DNA of 64,000 bases from contig NC_135201.1 in the NCBI RefSeq assembly GCF_050948175.1, positions 3,534,001 through 3,598,000 of the forward strand, in the 5' to 3' direction. Each line of letters opens with the position of its first letter. Within the stretch, counting starts at the first letter, position 1. This document shows, piece after piece, positions 39,501 through 51,500 of the stretch. This DNA is from Xylocopa sonorina. Lineage: Eukaryota; Arthropoda; Insecta; Hymenoptera; Apidae. A model generated the notes under the pieces. That model did not search any database and had not been told where the DNA came from. It saw nothing but the letters and a program-made list of their open reading frames with translations. Both the position numbers and the translations under genes were made by a program.

Positions 39501-42500
39501 ATTCGTAGTGGGAACGCAACACGAGCCTGAGGGGGATGAGAACCGCCGCTGGAGGGATGAGCAACGGTTTCCGGCGTTCGGTTGTTGCCGGCGATCCAAG
39601 TTTTTCGCAGCTGCGCTAACAACCGGCACGTGACTGGATGGGATAACAATATGGCCACGCGTTCCTTCCTGGTCAGCTTACTGGAAATTGTAGATGAGGC
39701 TCGATTATGTATTCCGATCGTACGGCGATATCAGACTGCCTTGGCTTCTCGCTCGTGATGGAGTGTTTTCTACTCTGTTCCCTACTTTCTCCCCCTCCCT
39801 TCTGTACATATACGTATACGTGGCCATCGAAGTCACATTTGCAACGAAACCGTATAAATCCGCATAACTCGCGTGTGGTCTCAGAAAAAAAAAAAAAAGA
39901 AAATTATCCGAACCAACGTTCGATTCGCGAGGACCTCGAAAGAGAAAAAGAAACGGAGTTCTCGAATAGAGGGAGACCTTGTTTCTGGAGGTCAGACTAG
40001 CCGGGAGGCCCCCACTGTCAAGGCTGTACACAAGTTCGTAAACTCGTTCCACGAGCTGCGGGCAGCCATTAATTACCGCCCTTAATTATCGTCGTCGTTC
40101 GATAAAACGTCAGCGCCTAAGGGACGGGGGAAACAAGCCCGTTGATCCGTTCTGTTTACTTTGCGAGCAACCCTGGCGCGGGCGAAAGAAGGGCTGGAAC
40201 GATGGGCGGGCGGCGGCGGATAGATCTAAGGCGGCTGAATTATACCGAAGGAGTGACGTCTACGGAGATAATCACACGCCTCGTAGCAGCCAGTTCATCA
40301 TCGTGGTATCGCGCTAAGGGGCTTGATGCATCATGGAAATCGCGCACGGAACCGACTAGGCCAAACAGAAAGTGGAATAGACGTGGGTGGGGGACGGTTG
40401 GGCTTTGTAACGAGGCTTTGAAACGGATTCCACACCGCCATCCCCGTCGCAACCTTCCTCGACTCGCGACCAACTCAATTAGCGATGGAAAAAGCGAAAC
40501 GGAAGAGCCATCGGTGGATTATTTAAAGCGTCCATTTCGGCACCCCTTCCGCGCACCCTTCGATCGCCGCGTCACCCCAGCGTCTTCCGCGACCCTCTGA
40601 TTCTCGAACTTTGTTCGATCGACCGGTGGAAAACCGCGCGACAATCGCGAACAGCGATAAGCGGATTGAGATTGATTAAGGAAAAAAGAGAGTGGAGAGA
40701 AGAACGAAGCCGCGCTTCTCTTTTGCGACCGTCTACGAGCCTCTGTGGGTCTCGTTTCGAATGGAGGCTCCTTTGAAGTCACCTTTAAAGATTATTAACG
40801 AACAGAGCAGAAGGTTGATCGTTAAAGTTCCACGATAATTATTGTTATTTATTGTAATACAAAGGGACGAGAGCTCTGTTTGGTACGTAACGAGAAGAGA
40901 GAAAATTGAAACAGACTGAAGGGCATAGATGAGGTACGTAAGAATAGGGTGCGCGAGGTATTCGACTACAGGTGTGCTGGAATGCGAATGAGGTGATTCA
41001 TGAAGCGAAAATGTGGACGGGATTCCGTTTGAAGCTTCGTTTTTGTGGAGAACGATTTCGAGAATCGATCACGTGCCCTCGTGACGATGCTAAACATTTA
41101 CAAGATGCCCTGACACGTGACCGGATGCTACGTGACCGCTTGGTATTTGCCACCGTTGCAGTTGAATTATATTTTCAACGCTCCCTTCCCGTGCTTCCTC
41201 CAAGAACCGTAGCAATGCGATTCTTCTGCAGTTTCTTAAAGATAAACCGAATGATTGTCGTTTTACAGGTGCGCTGCAGATCACCAAATCGGAAGTGAAA
41301 GACCAGGGGACGTACGAGTGTGTGGCGAACAATTCCGTGGGCACGGAGTACTCCAAGTCCGCCATCCTATACGTAAAAGGTACACACGAGCGTCCGTCCA
41401 TTGCCAGCCCCTATACTCGCGGTCGTCGCAGGGGAAATCTCAAAGAGGGCGAGTTCTTATCGCCGCCACCGCTTTAACGCGAATTCGTTAGGAAAAAAAC
41501 CTCGACCCGCCCCGCGCCGCTAAAGTCGTTTTCCTGTTTGTAATTAAAATTAATGCCACGCAGTTAAAGCGTAATTAAACTAAGCTGACGGCACAAAGGA
41601 TTCGCGCGCTTGGAATCCCGTTGGCAAATATTACGCGGAGATGGCGGCCGTTTCTTGTTGCGGTGCGCGCGCGCCTCGCGAAATTCAAGTATCGTGTAAT
41701 CGAATAAAGTGACGGTACCAATTGTTATACCAGTGCTACCAGGCTCGTCCAATTGTCCTCCGCGTTTTGAACCCGCCGTGTAACAGAACGAACTACAACC
41801 CACCCTTATCAATGCTTGGCAAGCTTTATTACATCGACGCGTGTGCAACCCCCCAAAACGATCATATACCCCATCTTATCTGCCCGATCAATCCCAATTA
41901 TCACTACCATACGACGATCTACGGTTTTTAATAAAACAAGATTGTCTCGTTGCACGCAGTTCGTCGCGTAGCGCCCAGTTTCTCGATTCCACCGCCCCCG
42001 GTCAGCGAGGTGATGCTGGGCGCCTCTCTGAACCTGACCTGCGTCGCTGTGGGCTCTCCAATGCCGTACGTGAAATGGAGGAAGGGCCCGTCCACCGATC
42101 TAACACCCGACGACAATCTCCCGGTGGGGAAGAACGTGCTGATGCTCACCGACATCCAAGAGTCCGTCAACTACACCTGCACGGCCGCCAGCGACCTCGG
42201 AGTGATCGAGACCCCGGCGATGGTGAAAGTTCAATGTTCGTATCGGTGTTTCCGTCCACGTATGAAACTGATCGCGTCGAATCGCCGTCGGGATTGAAAT
42301 CGATGGATGCAAAACCCTTTGAGATTAACGCATTATCGGGCTATCGAGGCCCTGGCTACCGTTGAAACGATCAATCACGATCAGTATGCCCCCAGCGAGA
42401 GAGGTGGCGCACAACGAGCCGTGCCGGTTCAGCTTCCATGACTAATCAATCCGCTTATACGTGTTTCTATCAACAGCCACGAGCGACGCGATCGCTGGTT

Positions 42501-45500
42501 CTAAATATCTTTTCACCGCGATTAATCGCCGCGATCCAGGAATTAAATATATTCGACGGCCAATTTCAGCGCTGCCCAGCGCCCCGGAGAACGTCCAGGT
42601 GTCCGACATCACGGCGACCTCCGTGAAGCTGACTTGGTCCTACAAGGGCCCTGGCGAGCTCCAGTACTACGTGATCCAGCATAAACCGAAGCACGTGAAC
42701 CAAGCGTTCGCTGAGATATCGGGCATCACGACCATGTACTACCATGTCCGTAGCCTGAGCCCGTACACAGAGTACGAGCTATACGTGATCGCAGTGAACG
42801 CCATTGGGCGTGGTCCCCCAAGTGCCCCGGTGACAGTCACCACTGGCGAGACGAGTCAGTATACTTTTTACTATCGCTATCGCTTTCCTCGTTTTAACAC
42901 ACGTAATAGAACGCATTAAGTCGGTGTCGCCTCGCCAAGTCACCGTTCGTTCGCGTTACCGTCATCGAAGTGTGCGCGCCTCGTCCTCGTCGTCGAGATC
43001 GTTGCCTCGCGATTCGTTCGACTCGTTCGCGAGCACGACGCGTCTCGAACGAATCAACGCCACGCAGACGAGGACTAATTCGCTTTGTTCACCGCAATGG
43101 GGGAAAGATTAGAGGGTGCATCCGGTCGACGAGGGAAAACCGTGAACGGGGTTGGCAGAACCGGGTTTTTTTCTCGCGCTACGGGGGAAAGATGGCTTGT
43201 TAGTCCCGACGTGCACGCGCGCGAGACTGGTTTTTTTACACGTAGATGATAACACTTTTTTTCCATCCACGAAAGAGGTACAAGTTTTGACACGGTTTTT
43301 GAGAGGAATAAATACCTTTTTTTCCATGCTGTCCGCCGTGGACGCACGATTTGATTCATGTAAGTGACAAGAAAGTTTTGTTCACCTATCACCAATCCCC
43401 CTTCTCTCTGTGTCGCACCATGTGTTAGTGTTTTTTTGTCGGACGGTGTACGCCCGCGTCGCGCATTCGACGTCTCGTTTTCGCTCTGCATTTTTCCGTC
43501 TCTGCCTCTGCCCACGTAGCCCTTTTCTATATACCCGCCATCCGTGTCTCTCCGTCTCTACTTCTTTCTGTTTTTTTTTCACTCTTTTTTTTTTTGCGCC
43601 CCCCCCACCTCCCTCCACGTCAGCTGGAAAAAGAAAAAAAGAGGAGAGGAGGGAAAAAGAAAGCCAATACCCGGAGAGACAGCACGCGAAATTGCACCTT
43701 TCCTCGATAAAGTAGCGCACTCTTCGCACCCCGTGGAAATACGAACCGCAAACCGATTCGTATTCTCACACCGTGCATTATATAACCGTTTAATCCGTGA
43801 TCATTGAGAATAATCGTTCATACCTTTTTTTCAATAGCGGAATCGACAAATGGAGGTGCCAGTAAGTTCAATCATATACTAAGAGTGCCGTAGCGTCTTT
43901 CGTCCTTTCTGTTCGTTCATGCATCATTATTTTTTTTCTCTCATTTTTGTTTCCACGTTTGTTTGTTTTGAGTTTCATTCTCTCTCGTTTCGTTTCGCTT
44001 TCACAATTTTTTTTTTTTTCTTTCGTCTTTAATCGACTACATTTTTACTTTCTGTTTTAATTCGACATGTTTTCACTCACTCAAAGCACTCGCACATTCG
44101 TTCAACATCTCGTTCGCACACGCACAAAACAAGTATGTACTGCAACGATACACACTCTCTTTTGTTGCTGGTAGCAAGTTGCGTCTTGATCGCGATTACC
44201 ACGGACATCGTACAAGGGAATACTGTTCACTCTCTATTCTCGTTTTTTTCTCTTTTGTTTTTTTTTTTTTTTTTTCTTTCATCTAGAACTTCTGTTCCGT
44301 TTTTTATTTTTTGTTTTCTGGTTTCTGCGGTGTTTCCCCGGGGTTTTTACCTGTACTGTCCTATCCAGTGACTAACTAAATTGGGTTGTCCGTCTGGAGA
44401 TTCGTTTCGTGGAGAAATCCAAATTAATTTCTGCGTTCTAGAACCCGGTACCGCGCCACGAGCGGTTCAGGCCCGGCCATTGAGCTCCAGCACGATGGTC
44501 ATACAATGGGACGAGCCGGAAACACCTAACGGGCAAGTGACGGTCAGTTTCTCCTCATCCCTTTAACCTCGTCTCTTCTTGAGAAGCTTGCCACGAGAAG
44601 CAACAGAAAAAAAAAGAAAAAAAACATAAGAAACAGAGAAGATTCGAACGTTCTCCGTCTGCAGGGCTACAAAGTGTACTACACGATGGACCCGAACCAA
44701 CAAATGGCGTCCTGGCAGTACCAGATGGTGGACAACAGCCAGCTGACGACCATCTCGGATCTGACGCCGCACACGATATACACGATTCGTGTGCAGGCGT
44801 TGACGAGCGTCGGTCCTGGCCCGCTCAGCACGCCTGTGCAGATAAAGACGCAGCAAGGGGTACCGAGCCAACCGGAAATGTTGACGGCGGTAGATATCGG
44901 GGAGACCAAAGTAACGCTCCAATGGAAAAAGCCCGCTCATAGCGCTGAGAACATTCTCAGCTATGAGCTGTACTGGAACGACACTTACGCACAGGTACGC
45001 GGGGGGGACTATAAGCGTCGAGGGCGTTCGAGTTAATATCGCGTTTGATATTGGGTTCGCGTTTAACGACGATAATAACGACACGAGCGAAGGGAGCGGC
45101 AGTAACCCGCGTGGCATCGTGGCAGTAGCTTCAATTTTTGATCAGTTCTCAATGGTATCCCCCAAAGTGCTGGTTACAATATAGATCGCGCGTAATGGTT
45201 ACCCTCAGTGTGCCCAGTTACAAGATAGATCGTACGCGGAAGTGAGCGTCGAACTGCTCTCGCTCGAGAGACAACCTTGCTGATGGACGGTGTCGGATGT
45301 CGCGATGCGTGTTTCAGGAGAAGCACCATCGAAAGATACCGGTGACGGAGAACTACACGCTGACGAACCTGTACCCGAACACGCTGTACTACGTCTGGCT
45401 GGCAGCGCGGAGTCAGAGGGGCGAGGGAGCCACCACGATTCCGTATCCGGTTCGCACGAAACAGTACGGTAAGCAAACAGCCAAAGAGCCAGCGAGAAAA

Positions 45501-48500
45501 GTGAGAAGAAAAGGAGTGAGTTCACGCAGCGAGGAGTGCCGTGGAAAAGGTCGATTCGCGATTGCGCGCTGTGCTGGCTGTTCCTGCGGGCCCAGCGGGC
45601 CTGGTGAACGCCTGCTCGACGGCAATCGCGGATCGTCCTGGCACAGCAGGTAGGAGGTGCTGTAGCGCTAGACGCTCCCGCAAGTAGCGTAAGCTAATTA
45701 ATTCGCGACACCTTTGAAAAAAAGATAAAAGTAAAGTGATAGACCAGTTGCAAGGGGGTAAAGATTCCAACCGTGGATATTATCATTGAATGGGAGGGGG
45801 AAAAAAAGAAAGTAAAAGTACACAAAAAGAGAAAGACGGAAGATAGAGAGTATCGTTGAACCGTGAAGTGTGGGAGAGTGAGAATGATTGCATGCGTTGC
45901 AAATAAGACAGCCGTTTTTGGATGCCACTTTATATATATAAATATCTATCTATATATATATATATACGTACATATCATACATATAAATTGCACTAAGCAC
46001 TGCATTGATATATGTGTGCATTTTGAGCACCTCTTTTCATTCTCGATAACGTATGGTTTACGTCCGTTCTTCAGTTTTTCATTGTCTCTCGTTTCCTTGT
46101 CAATTGAATGGCACGACGTTAACTCGACGCCTGGGCGCGCGAGTTAGCCGATCGTCCCACACGAAATTTCTCTAATCACGTACTTTTTCGACTGTTCAAG
46201 GATCGACTCATGAGTTTTTCCTTGAGTGATTCGCCTCTCTCTTTCTGTCTCTTTCTGAACCTTGACCAATCGTCACGTAAACTGTTCTGTTTTTTTTTTC
46301 GTATTTTTTTTTTTTTGTGTATGTCTCTTACCTTTCGTTCAACCCCCGTCCGTTGGCGTCACGTCGGTCAAGCTCGAACGTGGACCAACATACGAAGGCC
46401 TTGCCCAACCCCCCTAACTCTCGAGTCCCGTCGAATCGAACCACCGCGCGGGTTCGACTCGGGGACTCCAGCTCGCATTTGGCCACGATCGGTCCCACGA
46501 CCGACCACGTTTCCCTGCCCACGTTTTTTTCGTTTCTGTTCTCCCTTCCCTATAACTGAGTGTTATACAGTCCCCGGGGCTCCGCCTCGCAATGTAAGCG
46601 GACACGCGATGAGCCCGACCTCCATATTGGTTACGTGGGAGCCTCCGCCCGCCGACCAGTCGAACGGAAGGATCGCGTACTACAAGCTGCAAGTCGTCGA
46701 GAGCGGACGCTCCGACTCGGAGGCAAAAGTAATCAAACTGAATGACACGCGATTCCTGTTGGACGAACTGAAAAAGTGGACCGAGTACCGGATTTGGGTA
46801 TTGGCCGGGACCAGCGTAGGTGACGGACCACCGAGTTATCCTATCACGGTCAAAACTCACGAGGACGGTATGTATCATTGACGCTAATCACTTGTTCTTA
46901 CGTTTACACGAACCTGAAGAAGAGTGGCGCTTGAGGAACGAAGAGGCTCGAAGGCATTTTTAAACTAACGCTAGGGGTGTTGTCTAGGGTTTGTTGGTAG
47001 ATACGAAATTTCTTCGAGTTGCACACTCGAACGTGGATTGTTCTTAGTAGGATGTTAGGCAGAGAAGAGCGAAGGGATGTTTCTCAGGCGCCACGCTTCG
47101 CGTCTACAGAGACACTCTTGCGAAGGCGATGTATCGCGACAAAGTTCGTCGCGCAAGAGCCAAAAATATAAAAGCCCGCCAAAAATCAGTCCGAAGATGT
47201 ACGCGCGATTCCAGTGCGGGTTGCGACGACGCCCCCTGATTCTCGAACCGGTGACGTTCGGTCTGTCCTTCAGTTGTCTACATTGTATCACTGTGTATTA
47301 AATGTATTTTCGATTTCAGATTCCGCTAACGTCTCTTCGTACCTATCTCCCGACCAACTGTGACACTTACACTGTGATCCTTCACTTGACAACTTCACAT
47401 TCTCCGTTTCTATCTTACTCACTCTCTCTCACTTTATTTCATATTTTATTATTCGTTCTTTCTTTACCTCTCGTTTTTTCATTCGACTTTTCGTTTCCTC
47501 TCACTTTCTATACGTTCTGTTCTGACTTGTACGACAACGTTTTCCTCTGTTTCCGTTCTAGTACACATACTTATCGTTCTCTATTTGTATTTCTATTCCA
47601 TTCGATTTTCATTGTTGATTATTATATCACATTATATTATATTGTATAATACAACGTGTAAAAAAAAAAGAAAAAAAAAAGACGAAAAGCTTCTCCTAAT
47701 TCAGGCCACTTTCAGTTACGCTTTCGAGAAACGAACTGTCAACCCTTCTCGCTCACCGCGGCAACACCGAAGATGCGAGGAGGAACCGCGCGGCCCTTTT
47801 TTTACCACACCGAAGCAAGTGATATCCGAGAATTCGATTTTTGTTGCGCGAACGTAAGTTTTTTGAACGCGCGCCAAACAATTTTTTCGCGTTTCCTCCC
47901 CTTTTAAGCTCTGGTCCGCCAAACTCCTGTGTCGCTTCTCTGGCAACACCCTTCGACTCCCCCACGTGTCTCTGTATATACGATTGCACACCGTGTGTAT
48001 ATGTGTATATATATATATTCCCACTCTCCTTTTTCTCTTTTGCTTTTTGCTTTTCCATTTTGAACGGGACGCGTCAACCCACGCGGCGAAACGGGAAAAC
48101 CATGTTGGCCCTAATTTTTTGGCTGGCGAGATTTTATATTTTTGGAATTTTTGCGACTACTACGATTTTCCACGAACTGGTTCTGTACTTCCAATGGTCC
48201 CGAAAAACATATCCCGAACAAAACCCCGACCCAACTTTTAGAGCGCCCAAGACATTTTTTCCAGGTGGTGCACGCAGCCACGGATTTTTCAGAAGCTGAT
48301 AACCAATTTTTGAGCTCAGCTACGTCACTCTCTTGCCTAATTAAAATAGACTAACAGATGAAAAAAAAAGAAAGAAAAAAAAAAGATACAAACCGACCAA
48401 TAGAGAAACGTATTTTCTTACCACTTTTTACAGGGCCTAGTCGCAACGCTCTTCCCCTTGTTCGTTGCCGTTGGTTTTTGTTACCACCACCCCCCTCGAC

Positions 48501-51500
48501 CCCCACAAAGTGAGCCCCCCAGCCCCCCAACTTTTAAGAACTTGGATATGATATACCCCCAATTTTAACACGCTAACTAATACTTTAATTACTTATACTC
48601 ACTCACGTGTTTTTGTCTTTCCTTAAAGCATTTGCAGGAGGATGATCCAGGTTTTGAACAGCTAGTTTTTAAGATTTATTCGCACCTAACGTAATATATC
48701 GATTGTCTAATGATATGTACTCATTATACTCAATGTTCTTTCTGGTGGTTACCGTGATTATTACGTCAGTAAAGATGTTTCGTTTCTCTCTTTAGTTCGT
48801 TGACTCACTCTTGCCACGTGTTACGAAGATAGAGGCCAAGCTGACCGTCCTGGCCCCGTGCACAGCATTATTTTCACCGTGTTCGAAAGAGAGAGAGACG
48901 GCTAGCCTAAATTAACCATCGGTACTCGGGGCGGATTTTGTCGGTTCGGAAATAATGTCTGTGGACGAGGGCGGCAGCTTGCCCGTCAAACGCTTACGTA
49001 TACATATTAAAACTATAGCGTATGTATCACACACACCAATACCATATAAATATATATGTATATATAAAAAAAAAGGAAAGAACAAAAAAAAAAGGAAGCA
49101 GAAGGAAAAGAAAAAAAAAAGGGAGAGAACAGCACCTTTCTCCGCTGCATACGATATATACATATATATACACATGTCGTGTATATGTATACAACACGTA
49201 TACATATATATGCATATTTCTATATCTCTGATATATAAGGCTCTTCTGTCTTTAGTTAAAAATTTAGTTCTACCTATTGTTTGCACATGTTTAGAGCATG
49301 CCTTCGTTTGTTTAACGATTCCTCTCGATCTCACCGAACTCTCTCCCACAGATCACCCGTAACCCAGACCCCACAGGAACCCGGATAAACCCCCTCAGAC
49401 ATCCAACTCGATACAAATTACCCACCAAGACTGTCCCCGTGAATACCGTCGAGCTGCTGTCGAGTCTGCGCGCGAGAACCACCGATTTCGACCCCTCTCT
49501 GATGGTCCACCATGAACGTCCTATGAATGGCATGTCGATGCATGAAGAAGTTTTGCTTTTCGTTTTCGAATCGAATCCTCCTCCAGCTCCGTCCTGTTCG
49601 TCGCCGCTCGTACTTCTCGGTACCGTGTTCCAACCCTGCATGCAGTACAAGTGAGTTTTTCTGACCATAGCCACCGACCACCCCCCACTGAAATCGATCC
49701 ATCCCACTGAAATCGACTCTGGAAGAAACGCCAGGCGTGAAAAGGCGAGGGTTCGAGGAAAGTTATCGGTAATTCCGTCGATCTGGAACGCCGTCGTACG
49801 ACAACGTGTTTACAGCGACCGTTTCATCCCTTCCGCGCGACGGCGGTGGGAACAGTGGAGAGGACGGTCTTTTGTCTCGGCGGGAATAATCGAAGACCTT
49901 GGTCGGGACGCGGAATCGGAATCATTTGTTGCGAGGCGCATTGTGGAGGGCGTCATTGTCGCGGAAAAAGTCGTACGAACGCGTCTCTAACGACGTTCCC
50001 TCGAACCTTTCGCGCACGGCGCCACGGAACCGCCCAGGACTCCTCTTTCGTTTCACCCGCAACCCCGGCCAACCCCCCCTTTTTCCCACCCCAAGCATTG
50101 TCCCGTTTACGGACCGACCGATCCAGCCGTCCACCCTCTCAGAGCAGACTCGGCAAAGCGAGACGGAACGATAAAAAGCACTGCTGAAAGCACCCTGCCG
50201 TGTAAGCTCGCACATTGTCAAGCACAAAAAGTTCACCGCCGTATATATACGTCTATATACTCGTTTCGTTATTGTTACTGCCGCCGCTGGTAACGCCACC
50301 AATTCTGATACTGTGATCATATTTATACTCCGTTTGCCGATGTGTATACACACGTGCATACTTTAATTAACCATCGGCGTCGGGCGTGTGCGCACGGGCA
50401 GCACCGGTAAACGAGCGGTTACTTCTTCCACCGCGGGCACCGTTTACTCATCTCGCACCCACCACGCACGCATGTAAAGTCGCACGCGTGCGTGTCACGC
50501 ACGGCTCAAAAAGAAAAAAACAAAAAAAAAAAAGAAAACAGAGAACGAGAAGCGCGCAACGAAGGTGGAGGAGGGCGGAAGCCGGCGGACGCGTATTTAC
50601 GCACCTACGCACAATAATAACAAAAGTGAAAAAGAGCCACACGCGAACGCACGCCTTCGCAGTATCCCTGCGCGAGCACAGAACATCACCATGCACCGCT
50701 CGAAAAAAAAAAAAAAAGAGAGACAAAAGATAAAAAGTGCACAACCCTCGCTTACAGAGTAACATCCGCCAGGCGTATGTAAGCACACGCGTGCACGCAT
50801 GCACGTAGGACACGTGTGCGTGGATAGAGTGTGTATCTGTTGTTTGTCTGCCTCTGTGTGTGTACGCGCGTATCTACGGGGGTCGTATCGTGCGTGGACG
50901 CGCGCGAGCGACTATATGCGCACCCGATATATATTATATGTATATGTATTTATTCGCTGGACCGCCGTATTGAGAACAGCACCGTATTTCGCAGTGCACC
51001 GTATTTTATCTCACTCTGTGGATATATATATATATTATTCACCGTGTCTAAATATATATATATCACTTGTCACGCTCGATAATCGAGAGCACCAGCACTT
51101 GAAAGCACCCTTGATAAGCAAGCACCCCCACGATTGCCGATTGTCGTGCGGTCTGACCGTCAGCACCCACCTCCACGTCGTCTCGAGTCCGTCTGGCGAA
51201 GTCGTTATCCTTTTACCGCGTATCCTCGTCACGTATCCGCGTGTACTACAAGCGTATCACGGTTCCGTATGAAACTTGCGTTCAACCGTATCATCGAAGG
51301 ATACGTAAACGAGCATTCGATGATACAGCAGGATGGTACGTTGATACGGAACGTTTGCCGCGCGCGTGGACACGCAAAGTTGATACAGCGCGAAGATACG
51401 CTGCCACGCGTCGAGATCGCGTCGAGGCTGCGGTGTATGCGTGAATGCGTGAGCGAGTGCGTTGAAGAGGTACCAGGATGCGAGAGTAAAAAACGACGCG

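Larger units (their letters stand above)
30560..41268 (+). other. Lar: Lar intron splitting Ig domain 2 (10.7 kb)
   Basis: The intron runs from gtaagt to ttttacag, phase 1, and interrupts Ig2 between its two disulfide cysteines. No independent gene was recognised. It holds a TA/TG-rich palindromic patch (32030-32092), two direct-repeat pairs at 38.2-38.7 kb and 39.0-39.3 kb, and a candidate 45-nt cassette at 35970-36014. The longest open frame is on the minus strand at 38112-38852, but it lacks any domain and overlaps a repeat. Confidence 0.85.
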
